NCBI GenBank assembly: GCA_041166745.1
Contig: JBEEGH010000018.1
Coordinates: forward strand, 24,021 to 88,020
Origin: DASUCS01 sp041166745
GTDB lineage: Bacteria; Actinomycetota; Acidimicrobiia; Acidimicrobiales; JACDCH01
Reading direction: 5' to 3'
Length of the DNA stretch: 64,000 nucleotides
Each line of letters opens with the position of its first letter. Position 1 is the stretch's first letter. The notes beneath the pieces were generated by a model. The model was not told where the DNA came from, ran no database searches, and saw nothing but the letters and a program-made list of their open reading frames with translations. This document shows positions 24,750-33,341 of this stretch, one piece after another. The translations under genes were made by a program, and so were the position numbers.

Positions 24750-25904
24750 GTGGTGGAGGTCCACCCCGACGACCGGCCGTACGCCTGGGCCGACGTCGAC
24801 CTCAGCGCGTTGGAGCACAACGCCAAGCTGCTGGCCGATCGAGCCGGATCGGCGGCGCTGTGCGCCGTGGTGAAGGGCTGGGGCTACGGACACGGCATCA
24901 TTCGCGCCGCATCGGCGGCCGTTTCCGGCGGCGCGACCTGGCTCGGAGTTGCACTCGTCAACGAAGCCGTCGATCTGCGCATCAAGGGCCGACTGACCGA
25001 GCCCGTGCTCCTGCTCGCGGAGCCTCCGCTTCGACAGCTCGTCGATGTCGCCCGACTCGACGGTGTGCGGCCCACGCTCTACACCGCCGAAGCGATCGCG
25101 GCGGCCGCGACGGCCGTTCGCGACGTCGGCCGAGCCACACCTTTGCCGGTCCACCTCAAGGTCGACACCGGCATGCACCGTGTCGGCGCGGCCCCCGAGG
25201 CGGCCCGCCATCTCGCGGAGCTCGTTCAAGCCAGCGAGGAGCTCGAGCTCGAAGGACTGTGGACGCATCTCGCCGCCGCGGACGACCCGGCGCACGACGA
25301 CTACACCGCGCGTCAACTGGCGACGTTCGAGGAGGTTCGCGGGGATCTTGCCGATGCGGGACTCCGACCCGCACTTGTGCACGCGGCCAACTCGGCAGGT
25401 CTGCTCGCGCATCCCGAAGCCCGCTACGACCTGGCGCGGTGTGGCATCGCGCTCTACGGCATCGCGCCGCGGCCGCACATGCCGGAAGCGGACGGCTTAC
25501 GTCCGGCGATGGCGCTCAAGGCGCGCGTGTCGTACGTGAAGCAGGTGCGCGCCGGTGAACCGATCTCGTACGGGCTGCACCACGTGTTCACCGAGCCGAC
25601 CGTGGTCGCCACGGTGCCGATCGGTTATTACGACGGCGTCCCGCGCCGACTGGGCATGGTTGGGGGAGAGGTGTTGATCGGTGGACGCCGGCGCCCGATC
25701 GTGGGTGCGGTCACGATGGATCAACTGATGGTCGACTGCGGTAGCGACAACTCGGTGCGCGTGCGCGATGAGGTCGTGCTCTTCGGCGAGCAGAACGGCG
25801 AGGTCATCTCCGCGTGGGATTGGGCCGAACGGCTCGACACCATCGCCTACGAGATCGTCTGCGGCATCGCCATCAATCGCGTTCCCCGCCGGTACGGACC
25901 GTGA
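24750..25904 (+). CDS. alr: alanine racemase
   Basis: A 384-residue PLP enzyme that makes D-alanine for peptidoglycan. The PLP lysine is Lys42, in VVKGWGYGHG, where most enzymes have VKANAYGHG. Catalytic Tyr274 is in ISYGLHHVF, and the C-terminal domain has VATVPIGYYDGVPRRLG, where PIGYADGYPR is usual. Start is GTG 24750 or the next codon. Its stop overlaps the following gene as GTGA. The barrel and C-terminal domains are complete, so I expect activity, perhaps with altered pocket geometry. Confidence 0.92.
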   Translation: MVEVHPDDRPYAWADVDLSALEHNAKLLADRAGSAALCAVVKGWGYGHGIIRAASAAVSGGATWLGVALVNEAVDLRIKGRLTEPVLLLAEPPLRQLVDVARLDGVRPTLYTAEAIAAAATAVRDVGRATPLPVHLKVDTGMHRVGAAPEAARHLAELVQASEELELEGLWTHLAAADDPAHDDYTARQLATFEEVRGDLADAGLRPALVHAANSAGLLAHPEARYDLARCGIALYGIAPRPHMPEADGLRPAMALKARVSYVKQVRAGEPISYGLHHVFTEPTVVATVPIGYYDGVPRRLGMVGGEVLIGGRRRPIVGAVTMDQLMVDCGSDNSVRVRDEVVLFGEQNGEVISAWDWAERLDTIAYEIVCGIAINRVPRRYGP

Positions 25905-26758
25905 GGACTGAGATAGGCGGCGTACGCGTCGGGCACTGGACGAACGAGGCTGCGCGTACCGGGTGCACGGTCGTGCTCTTCCCTGAAGGCACCGTCGCGT
26001 CAGGTGAGGTGCGCGGCGGCGCGCCCGCTGAGCGCGAGATGGCGCTGCTCGATCCGTCGCGCACCGTGAACCGAATCGATGCGGTCGTGCTGACCGGCGG
26101 CTCTGCCTTCGGCCTCGCGTCCGCCGACGGCGTGATGCGCTTCTGCGAGGAGCGCGGCATCGGTTTCCCGACCGCGGGCGGACCCGTCCCGATCGTCGTG
26201 GCCCTCGGTCTCTACGACTTGGTCCAGGGCGATGCTTCGGTGCGGCCGGGTCCGGACGAGGGCTACGCCGCGTGCGAAGCAGCCGCAGAGGAAGACGTTC
26301 TGCTGGGCCGCGTCGGGGCCGGCACAGGAGCGACCATCGCCAAGTGGCAGGGCCGAGATCACGCTCGTCCCGGTGGGCTCGGCGGTGTGGTGGTGCGCCA
26401 CGGCGAGCTCGTCGTTGCCGCCCTCGTGGCGGTCAACGCCTACGGCGACATCCTCGAGTCGGGCGACGACGTGCCCCGGATCCCGGCGCCGCCGATCGAG
26501 ACCGCCGAGGCCGCGTTCGCCAACACCACCATTGGGGTGATTGTCACCAACGCGGCGCTGACCAAGGGCGAGTGTCTCCTCGTGGCACAGAGCGGACACG
26601 ACGGAATGAGCCGTGCCCTGTCGCCGACGCACAGCACCGCCGACGGCGACGCGCTGATCGCGGCCGCTACCGGCATCGTGACCGCCGAAGTGGAACCCGT
26701 GCGGTCGTTGGCGGCGGTCGCCGTCGAGCGAGCGATCCGTACCGCGCAAGTAACCTGA
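25901..26758 (+). CDS. P1-family (DmpA-like) N-terminal-nucleophile peptidase
   Basis: A 285-residue member of the DmpA/Rv1333 family, whose precursors cut themselves into two chains and then act as aminopeptidases or amidases. The family opening GGVRVGHWTN and the glycine-rich VVLTGGSAFGLASADGV are present. The likely cleavage is Asn208-Thr209 in ANTTIGVIVTNAALT, leaving Thr209 as nucleophile. It overlaps alr by GTGA, so it is co-expressed with D-alanine synthesis; a link to D-amino-acid or peptide turnover is inference. Confidence 0.85.
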   Translation: MRTEIGGVRVGHWTNEAARTGCTVVLFPEGTVASGEVRGGAPAEREMALLDPSRTVNRIDAVVLTGGSAFGLASADGVMRFCEERGIGFPTAGGPVPIVVALGLYDLVQGDASVRPGPDEGYAACEAAAEEDVLLGRVGAGTGATIAKWQGRDHARPGGLGGVVVRHGELVVAALVAVNAYGDILESGDDVPRIPAPPIETAEAAFANTTIGVIVTNAALTKGECLLVAQSGHDGMSRALSPTHSTADGDALIAAATGIVTAEVEPVRSLAAVAVERAIRTAQVT

Positions 26759-26764
26759 GGGGTC

Positions 26765-27340
26765 GTGCCCACCGCGCTCGAGCTGGTCGCCGAAGAGGCG
26801 TCTACTTGCACCAGATGCAAGCTCGCGACTGCCGGTCGCACCAAGGTGGTCTTCGGCATGGGTGATCCCGACGCCGACCTCATGTTCATCGGCGAAGGCC
26901 CCGGAGCCGAGGAGGACAAGCAGGGTCTGCCGTTCGTCGGCCGGTCCGGCCAGCTGCTCGATCGCATCCTGCTCGACGAATTCGGATGGACGCGCGATCG
27001 CGTCTACATCCAGAACGTGGTGATGTGCCGTCCTCCCGGGAACCGCGACCCGGAAGCCGACGAGATCGCGGCGTGCAACCCGTGGCTCGAGAAGAAGATC
27101 GAGCTGATCAACCCGAAGGTCATCGTCACACTCGGCAATTTCGCCACGAAGCTGCTGCTGGAGACGAAGGAAGGCATCACCAAGCTGCGCGGCCGGAGCT
27201 ATCCGTTCCGCACGGGTGTGCTGATCCCGACCTTCCACCCCGCTGCGGTGTTGCGCGGCGGCGGCGAGCCGATGGCGCAGATGCGAGCGGACTTCATCCG
27301 CGCCAAACAGGCGTTGGCCGGTGCAGGAGTTCCCGCATGA
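26765..27340 (+). CDS. udg: uracil-DNA glycosylase, family 4
   Basis: A 191-residue iron-sulfur DNA-repair enzyme that removes uracil left by cytosine deamination. Cys15, Cys18, Cys88 and Cys104 are the cluster ligands. Active-site motifs are GEGPGAEED and HPAAVLR. TAACCT at 26751-26756, eight bases before the GTG, suggests a leaderless transcript starting here. Its stop overlaps tsaE by ATGA. Confidence 0.92.
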   Translation: MPTALELVAEEASTCTRCKLATAGRTKVVFGMGDPDADLMFIGEGPGAEEDKQGLPFVGRSGQLLDRILLDEFGWTRDRVYIQNVVMCRPPGNRDPEADEIAACNPWLEKKIELINPKVIVTLGNFATKLLLETKEGITKLRGRSYPFRTGVLIPTFHPAAVLRGGGEPMAQMRADFIRAKQALAGAGVPA

Positions 27341-27828
27341 CGCTCACCGCGACGACCAGTGCAGTCGACGCGACACAGGGTCTCGGAGCGGCAATCGCAG
27401 AGCTCGCACGCCCGGGCGACATCGTGCTGCTCGCCGGCGAGCTCGGCGCGGGGAAGACTGCGCTCGTGCAGGGTTTTGGCCGCGGGCTCGGCATCACCGA
27501 ACGGATCACGAGCCCGACGTTCATGCTCGCCCGCCAACACACCGGTGGACGGCTGATGTTGCATCACCTCGACGTGTACCGCCTCGAGCAGATGCAAGAG
27601 GTGTTCGACCTCGGGTTGCCTGAGGTGCTCGACGAAGGTGGTGTCACCATCATCGAATGGGGCGACGCGATCGCACCCGCGCTGCCCGCGGATTTCCTCG
27701 AGGTGCGCTTGCGCTTCGGCGCGGGTGACGATGATCGCGTGATCGAGATTCAGCCGATCGGGCCGAGTTGGAATGCCCGCACCCGCGCGCTCGGTCAAGC
27801 GCTGTCGCCCTGGACGATCGAATGCTGA
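27337..27828 (+). CDS. tsaE: tRNA threonylcarbamoyladenosine biosynthesis ATPase TsaE
   Basis: A 163-residue ATPase that works with TsaB and TsaD to form t6A at tRNA position 37. The Walker A motif GELGAGKT is at residues 34-41, and ITSPTFML and HLDVYRL are family signatures. ATGA junction with the glycosylase upstream; it overlaps tsaB by seven bases. Confidence 0.94.
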   Translation: MTLTATTSAVDATQGLGAAIAELARPGDIVLLAGELGAGKTALVQGFGRGLGITERITSPTFMLARQHTGGRLMLHHLDVYRLEQMQEVFDLGLPEVLDEGGVTIIEWGDAIAPALPADFLEVRLRFGAGDDDRVIEIQPIGPSWNARTRALGQALSPWTIEC

Positions 27829-28523
27829 TCCTCGGAATCGAGTCGAGCACGGCGCAGGTGGGTGTCGCGATCGCAGGACACGAGGGAGTGCTCGCACAGG
27901 CGCATTCGAGTCGCGGTAAGCGCCACGCCGAAAACCTCACGCCCGCCATCGAATTCGTGTGCAAGCAAGCGCGGGTCGACCTGCGTGAGATCAGCTGCGT
28001 CGCGGTCGACCTCGGCCCTGGGCTCTACACCGGGCTTCGCGTCGGCGTGGCGTCGGCCAAGGCAATGGCCCACGCGCTCCGTGTGCCGATGATCGGCATC
28101 CCCAGCCTCGACCTGCTCGCCCTTCCGGTGCGGTTTTCTTCGCGACGCATCGTGGCGGCGATCGACGCTCGGCGCGGTGAGCTCTTCTACGCCTTCTACC
28201 GGCAGGTTCCCGGCGGAGTGCAGCGCCTGTCGGAGCACCTCATCGGCACGCCCGACGACCTGGCCTCCGAGTTGCTGGCCTCCCGCGAGGAGTGTCTCCT
28301 CGTTGGTGACGGCGCGTTGCGGTACTCGGAGGCGTTCGAAGGGCTGACCAAGGTCGAGGTCGCCGACCTCGGACTCGCCTATCCGTCGGCCTCGTCGCTG
28401 GTGCAGTTGGCGCACGCGCAGGCGCTGCGCGAACAGTGGGTCCAGCCATGGGATCTCCAACCCCTCTACCTGCGCATGCCCGATGCGGAGATCAACTGGG
28501 CGACGCGAGAGGCGAGGTCGTGA
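27822..28523 (+). CDS. tsaB: tRNA threonylcarbamoyladenosine biosynthesis protein TsaB
   Basis: A 233-residue ASKHA-fold partner of TsaD. ILGIESSTAQVGVAI opens the protein and GPGLYTGLRVGVASAKAMA is the family signature. It lacks the metal-binding His pair of TsaD, as expected for the scaffold subunit. The ATG at 27822 lies within the tsaE 3' end, and the stop overlaps rimI. Confidence 0.94.
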   Translation: MLILGIESSTAQVGVAIAGHEGVLAQAHSSRGKRHAENLTPAIEFVCKQARVDLREISCVAVDLGPGLYTGLRVGVASAKAMAHALRVPMIGIPSLDLLALPVRFSSRRIVAAIDARRGELFYAFYRQVPGGVQRLSEHLIGTPDDLASELLASREECLLVGDGALRYSEAFEGLTKVEVADLGLAYPSASSLVQLAHAQALREQWVQPWDLQPLYLRMPDAEINWATREARS

Positions 28524-29083
28524 TGGCGGCCCGCGCGACGTCGATCGATCCGCAGTCGCTCGAAGTCCGCATCACTGCGATGCGCCGCCGGCACCTCCGC
28601 AGCGTTCTGCGCATCGAGAACGAGGTGTATCCACGGCCCTGGTCGTTGGGCTTGTTCATGAGCGAGCTGGCCATTCGCACCGGCCGCATCTACCTGGTGG
28701 CCCGTGTCGGTCCGACCGTTGTCGGCTACGCAGGCATGTTGTTCAGTGCCGATGACGGTCACGTCACGACGATCGCGGTCGATCCGGCGTGGCATCGCGG
28801 CAAGATCGGTAGCCGGCTACTACTCCACCTGTTGCGACGCGGCGCGGCGAAGGGTGCGAAGAACTTCACGCTCGAAGTGCGGATGAGCAACGACGGGGCC
28901 CAGGCGTTGTACCGGGCGTTCGGGTTCGCTCCCGCGGGTGTCCGCAAGGGCTACTACGTCGAGACCAATGAAGACGCAATGATCATGTGGGCGCACGACG
29001 TCGATCAGGCGGAGTACCAGGAGCGGCTCGATGCCATCGAGCTCGCAATGCCGGGAGTCACGATCGTGGACAGCCTCGAATGA
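28523..29083 (+). CDS. rimI: ribosomal-protein-alanine N-acetyltransferase
   Basis: A 186-residue GNAT acetyltransferase. The acetyl-CoA loop appears as VDPAWHRGKIGSRLLLHLL, and EVRMSNDGAQALYRAFGF is typical of RimI, which acetylates the N-terminus of S18 and other proteins. ATG 28523 overlaps the tsaB stop. A C-terminal extension of about 25 residues follows the domain. It lies between tsaB and tsaD, the standard order. Confidence 0.92.
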   Translation: MAARATSIDPQSLEVRITAMRRRHLRSVLRIENEVYPRPWSLGLFMSELAIRTGRIYLVARVGPTVVGYAGMLFSADDGHVTTIAVDPAWHRGKIGSRLLLHLLRRGAAKGAKNFTLEVRMSNDGAQALYRAFGFAPAGVRKGYYVETNEDAMIMWAHDVDQAEYQERLDAIELAMPGVTIVDSLE

Positions 29084-30099
29084 CGAACGAACAGGTCACG
29101 ATCCTGGGCATCGAGACGTCGTGCGACGAGACCGCGGCAGCGGTCCTCACGTACGACGAAGGCAAGCCGCTCACCGTGCTGTCGTCGGTGGTGTCCAGCC
29201 AAGTCGATCTGCACGCTCGCTACGGAGGAGTCGTCCCGGAGATCGCGAGCCGCGCCCACGTCGAGCTTCTCACGCCCGTCATTGCACAGGCGCTGGTCGA
29301 GGCCGGCGTCGACGACGAGGACGTCGATGCCGTGGCTGCCACCGTCGGGCCCGGCCTTGTCGGATCGTTGTTGGTCGGTGTGAGCACCGCGAAGACGCTC
29401 GCGCTGGTGTGGAACGTTCCGTTCATCGGGGTCAACCACCTCGAGGCGCATCTCTATGCGTCGTTTCTCGAGGAGCCCGAGCTCCAGCGCCCCGCGGTCG
29501 TGCTGCTCGTGTCGGGTGGTCACACGATGCTCGTCCTCATGGAAGGTCCCGGCCAGTACCGCGTACTCGGGTCCACGATCGACGATGCCGCGGGCGAGGC
29601 GTTCGACAAGGTGGCGCGCTATCTCGGGCTCGGGTATCCCGGCGGCCCGGCCGTCGACCGGCTCGCGATGGAGGGCGACCCCACCGCGATCCGTTTCCCT
29701 CGGGCCATGCTCGAGCAGGGTTACGACTTCTCGTTCAGCGGGCTCAAGACGGCGGTCGTGAACTACGTCCGTAAGCACGCCGACGTGTCCACGGCCGACG
29801 TCTGCGCCAGCTTCCAGGAGGCGGTGGTCGATGTGCTCGTCGCCAAGGTCCGCCGGGCCGCCGCCGACACCGGAGCGGTCGCACTGTGTCTCGGGGGAGG
29901 GGTGGCGGCCAACTCCCAGCTCCGTGAGCGCTTCCTCGACGCCTGCGTGGAAGACGGCCTCCACGGCTTCCTGCCGAGCCGTGCGATGTGTACCGACAAC
30001 GCCGCCATGGTGGCCGCCGCCGGCCTGTGGCGGCTCCGAAACGACGGCCCGACGCCCCTGGACGCCGGCGCCGACCCGAACCTCGGACTTTTGGGCTAG
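29080..30099 (+). CDS. tsaD: tRNA N6-adenosine threonylcarbamoyltransferase
   Basis: A 339-residue catalytic subunit for t6A. ILGIETSCDETAAAV is the N-terminal signature; the metal ligands His120 and His124 lie in NHLEAHLYA; LVSGGHTML and DDAAGEAFDKVAR complete the active site. The ATG overlaps the rimI stop as ATGA. It closes the tsaE-tsaB-rimI-tsaD run and is followed by the chaperonin promoter. Confidence 0.95.
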   Translation: MTNEQVTILGIETSCDETAAAVLTYDEGKPLTVLSSVVSSQVDLHARYGGVVPEIASRAHVELLTPVIAQALVEAGVDDEDVDAVAATVGPGLVGSLLVGVSTAKTLALVWNVPFIGVNHLEAHLYASFLEEPELQRPAVVLLVSGGHTMLVLMEGPGQYRVLGSTIDDAAGEAFDKVARYLGLGYPGGPAVDRLAMEGDPTAIRFPRAMLEQGYDFSFSGLKTAVVNYVRKHADVSTADVCASFQEAVVDVLVAKVRRAAADTGAVALCLGGGVAANSQLRERFLDACVEDGLHGFLPSRAMCTDNAAMVAAAGLWRLRNDGPTPLDAGADPNLGLLG

Positions 30100-30113
30100 C
30101 TGGCAGTCTCCGG

Positions 30114-30168
30114 TTGAAAGTGCCAGCGAGCGGGCGTAGGGTTAGCACTCGCCAATCGAGAGTGCTAG
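30114..30168 (+). promoter_or_regulatory. groES promoter with CIRCE operator (HrcA-regulated)
   Basis: A promoter TTGAAA (30114-30119), 17 bases, TAGGGT (30137-30142) runs directly into CIRCE: TTAGCACTC (30142-30150), nine bases, GAGTGCTAG (30160-30168). The consensus is TTAGCACTC-N9-GAGTGCTAA, so only the last base differs. HrcA bound here would cover the transcription start and repress groESL until heat shock. A small hairpin CTGGCA/TGCCAG (30100-30105/30121-30126) lies just upstream. Confidence 0.93.
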
Positions 30169-30205
30169 CAGCGCTCGCTCAGAATGAGCCTTACGGAGGA
30201 CCAGC

Positions 30206-30499
30206 ATGAACCTGCAGCCCCTCGACGACCGCATCGTCGTGAAGCCGAATGAATCGGAAGAGAAGACGGCGAGCGGCCTCGTCATCCCCGACACCGCCAA
30301 GGAAAAGCCCCAGCAAGGCGAAGTGCTCGCGGTCGGGCCGGGTCGTCGCTCCGAGAACACCGGCGAGCTGATCCCGCTCGACGTGAAGGTGGGCGACACG
30401 GTCGTCTACTCCAAGTACGGGGGCACCGAGATCACCGTCGACGGCGACGATCTCCTCATTCTCAACGGGCGTGACGTCCTCGCCGTGACGAAGAAGTAG
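30206..30499 (+). CDS. groES: co-chaperonin GroES
   Basis: A 97-residue subunit of the heptameric lid for GroEL. LQPLDDRIVVKPNE and VVYSKYGGTEITVDGDD are family signatures; the mobile loop is near residues 18-32 (EEKTASGLVIPD). GGAGGA lies upstream of the ATG. Nine bases separate it from groEL. Confidence 0.97.
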   Translation: MNLQPLDDRIVVKPNESEEKTASGLVIPDTAKEKPQQGEVLAVGPGRRSENTGELIPLDVKVGDTVVYSKYGGTEITVDGDDLLILNGRDVLAVTKK

Positions 30500-30507
30500 G
30501 ACCGCCC

Positions 30508-32151
30508 ATGGCAAAGCTCCTGAAGTTCGACGAGGACGCCCGGCGCGCCCTCGAAGCCGGTGTCAACAAGCTCGCGAACTCTGTTCGCGTGACGCTTGGG
30601 CCCAAGGGCCGCAATGTCGTCCTCGAGAAGAAATTCGGCGCTCCGACGATCACGAACGACGGCGTTTCCATCGCCCGTGAAGTCGAGCTCGACGACCCCT
30701 TCGAGAACATGGGCGCGCAGCTCGTGAAGGAAGTCGCCACCAAGACCAACGACATCGCCGGCGACGGAACCACGACGGCAACCGTGCTGGCGCAGGCCCT
30801 CGTGCACGAAGGGATGCGCAACGTGGCCGCCGGCGCGAGCCCTGAGGCGTTGAAGCGTGGCATCGACAAGGCCGTCGACGCCGCCGTGGAAGCCATCAAG
30901 AAGCAAGCCAAGGAGATCGACGACAAGGCGGAGATCGCCCAGGTCGCATCGATCTCGGCGGGCGACGTCTCCATCGGCGAGGTCATCGCCGACGCCATCG
31001 ACAAGGTCGGCAAGGACGGTGTCGTCACTGTCGAAGAGTCGAACACCTTTGGCATGGAGCTCGAGTTCGTCGAGGGCATGCAGTTCGACAAGGGCTACGT
31101 GTCGCCGTACTTCGTGACCGACCCCGAGCGCCAGGAAGCCGTGCTCGACGACCCGTACATCCTCCTCTACAACGGCAAGGTCAGCTCGGTCCAAGACCTG
31201 CTGCCGACGCTCGAAAAGGTGATGCAGTCGGGCAAGCAGTTGCTCATCATCGCCGAGGACGTCGACGGCGAAGCATTGGCCACCCTGGTCGTGAACAAGA
31301 TCCGCGGCACGTTCAACTCTGTCGCCGTCAAGGCGCCGGGCTTCGGTGATCGCCGCAAGGCGATGCTGCAAGACATCGCCATCCTCACCGGTGGTCAGGT
31401 GATCTCCGAGGAAGTCGGCCTCAAGCTCGAGAACACCACACTCGACCTGATGGGCCGCGCTCGCAAGGTCGTCGTCACCAAGGACGACACGACGATCGTC
31501 GAGGGTGCCGGCAAGGAAGAGGAGGTCAAGGGTCGTATCGGTCAGCTCAAGCGAGAGATCGAGGACACAGACTCCGACTGGGATCGCGAGAAGCTCCAAG
31601 AGCGTCTGGCCAAGCTGTCCGGTGGTGTCGCCGTCGTGAAGGTCGGCGCGGCCACGGAGGTCGAGCTCAAGGAGAAGAAGCACCGCATCGAAGACGCACT
31701 GTCGGCGACGCGCGCTGCGATCGAGGAAGGCGTGGTTGCCGGTGGTGGCGTCGCCCTTCTGCGAGCACGGTCAGCCATCGAGAAGATCATGAAGAAGCTC
31801 GAAGGAGACGAAGCCACAGGTGCGAAAAGCGTGTGGACCGCCGTCGAGGCGCCCGCACGGCTCATCGCCGACAACGCCGGTCACGAAGGCGCAGTCGTCG
31901 TCGAGCAGATCCTGCGGGAGGAAGGCAACATCGGCTTCAACGCAGCGAGCGACGACTTCGAAGACCTGATGAAGGCCGGCGTGATCGATCCTGCAAAGGT
32001 GACGCGTGCTGCGCTGCAGAACGCAGCCTCGATCGCCAGCCTGTTGCTCACCACCGAGTGCCTCGTGGCCGACAAGCCCGAGCCCGCCTCCGCAATGCCG
32101 GCGATGCCGGGCGGCGGCATGGGCGGCATGGGCGGCATGGGAATGATGTAG
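30508..32151 (+). CDS. groEL: chaperonin GroEL
   Basis: A 547-residue chaperonin that folds proteins inside a double ring. The nucleotide site GDGTTTATVLAQALV is near residue 86 and the tail is the usual GGM repeat (GGGMGGMGGMGMM). Length and order show a complete bicistronic groESL operon. Many actinobacteria have a second groEL elsewhere; this GGM-tailed type is the housekeeping form. Confidence 0.97.
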   Translation: MAKLLKFDEDARRALEAGVNKLANSVRVTLGPKGRNVVLEKKFGAPTITNDGVSIAREVELDDPFENMGAQLVKEVATKTNDIAGDGTTTATVLAQALVHEGMRNVAAGASPEALKRGIDKAVDAAVEAIKKQAKEIDDKAEIAQVASISAGDVSIGEVIADAIDKVGKDGVVTVEESNTFGMELEFVEGMQFDKGYVSPYFVTDPERQEAVLDDPYILLYNGKVSSVQDLLPTLEKVMQSGKQLLIIAEDVDGEALATLVVNKIRGTFNSVAVKAPGFGDRRKAMLQDIAILTGGQVISEEVGLKLENTTLDLMGRARKVVVTKDDTTIVEGAGKEEEVKGRIGQLKREIEDTDSDWDREKLQERLAKLSGGVAVVKVGAATEVELKEKKHRIEDALSATRAAIEEGVVAGGGVALLRARSAIEKIMKKLEGDEATGAKSVWTAVEAPARLIADNAGHEGAVVVEQILREEGNIGFNAASDDFEDLMKAGVIDPAKVTRAALQNAASIASLLLTTECLVADKPEPASAMPAMPGGGMGGMGGMGMM

Positions 32152-32156
32152 GGCTT

Positions 32157-32210
32157 CGCCGCCGAACCAGAGGTTCGGCGGCGAGTCAACGGCGTCCGCC
32201 TTCGGCGGAC
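32157..32210 (+). terminator. two hairpins after groEL
   Basis: A perfect 12-bp stem with a three-base loop (32157-32168/32172-32183) starts six bases after the groEL stop. A second stem GTCCGCC/GGCGGAC (32194-32200/32204-32210) with loop TTC follows. Neither has a T-run; they probably stabilise the mRNA 3' end or pause polymerase ahead of the terminator below. Confidence 0.6.
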
Positions 32211-32260
32211 ACTGAACGAGCTATCCCGACCGACCGGGCAAGCCGGATCGGCCGGAAGCA

Positions 32261-32292
32261 CGGACCTTGCGCACGAGATCGCGCAAGGTCCG
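32261..32292 (+). terminator. rho-independent-type terminator of groESL
   Basis: A perfect 12-bp stem, CGGACCTTGCGC with its complement at 32281-32292, around an eight-base loop, is followed by TTGCTCGTCTT. The roughly 225-base gap between groEL and the ABC gene holds only these three hairpins and the ribosome-binding site of the next gene. Confidence 0.65.
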
Positions 32293-32375
32293 TTGCTCGT
32301 CTTGAGCCCTGACGCCGCCGCCCTACGCGCTCGCGAGTGGTCATGCGTTCACCATCCGAGGGAGGCTTGACCACC

Positions 32376-33341
32376 ATGGACAGACCAGCGATCTATGCCG
32401 AGGGACTCGTCAAGCGCTTCGGCACCGTCGTCGCACTCGACGGTGTCGACTTGTCGGTGCCCGCGGGCACGGTGCTCGGCCTGCTCGGGCCCAATGGTGC
32501 GGGCAAGACCACGGCAGTGCGGATTCTCACCACGATCCTGCAGCCGGACGGTGGACGCGCCGAGGTGCTCGGCATCGACGTGTGCAAGCAGCCGCAAGAG
32601 GTTCGCACCCGCATCGGTCTCGCGGGGCAGTACGCGGCAGTCGACGAGAACCTCACGGGCCGCGAGAACCTGATCATGGTCGGCCGGCTCGCCCATCAGC
32701 CCCGAGCAGGCATCGTCCCGCGCGCCGGGGAACTGCTCGATCGCTTCGGGCTCTCTGAAGCCGGTGACCGAACGGTCAAGACCTACTCCGGAGGCATGCG
32801 TCGCCGACTCGACTTGGCGGCCGCGCTGGTGCATCGCCCACCCGTGTTGATCCTCGACGAGCCGACCACCGGGCTCGATCCGCGCGGTCGGCTCGACCTG
32901 TGGGGCGTCATCGAGGAACTGGTCGGCGATGGCGCCACGCTCCTGCTCACGACGCAGTACCTCGAGGAGGCCGACCGCCTCGCCGATCGCATCGCCGTGG
33001 TGGATCACGGCCGCGTGATCGCCGACGGCACGGCCGCCGAGCTCAAGGCGCAGCTCGGGAGCACGATCATCCACGTCGAGGTGGCGGATGCTGCTGTCGC
33101 CGACGCGGCCAAGACGGTGCTTGCGGAGATCGGGCCGACCGATTTGAGCAATGACGGCCGCGGCATCGAGGTCAAGGTGACGGACAGCGGACGTTCGCTG
33201 CTCGCGGCCGTGCGTCGTCTCGATGCCGCCGGCATCGAACCCGTTTCGGTCACAGTGCGCGAACCCAGCCTCGACGACGTCTTTCTGACCCTGACCGGCC
33301 GTCCCACCGACACCGGCGACGACTTGGAGGAGGCCAGCTGA
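32376..33341 (+). CDS. ABC transporter ATP-binding protein (DrrA-type)
   Basis: A 321-residue ATPase. Walker A is GPNGAGKTT, the signature YSGGMRRRLDLAAAL, and Walker B VLILDEPTTGLDPRGR. The C-terminal 100 residues resemble the regulatory tail of daunorubicin-type exporters, ending PSLDDVFLTLTGRPTD. GGAGG lies ten bases before the ATG. It overlaps the permease gene by one base, so the two form an exporter of unknown substrate. Confidence 0.92.
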   Translation: MDRPAIYAEGLVKRFGTVVALDGVDLSVPAGTVLGLLGPNGAGKTTAVRILTTILQPDGGRAEVLGIDVCKQPQEVRTRIGLAGQYAAVDENLTGRENLIMVGRLAHQPRAGIVPRAGELLDRFGLSEAGDRTVKTYSGGMRRRLDLAAALVHRPPVLILDEPTTGLDPRGRLDLWGVIEELVGDGATLLLTTQYLEEADRLADRIAVVDHGRVIADGTAAELKAQLGSTIIHVEVADAAVADAAKTVLAEIGPTDLSNDGRGIEVKVTDSGRSLLAAVRRLDAAGIEPVSVTVREPSLDDVFLTLTGRPTDTGDDLEEAS

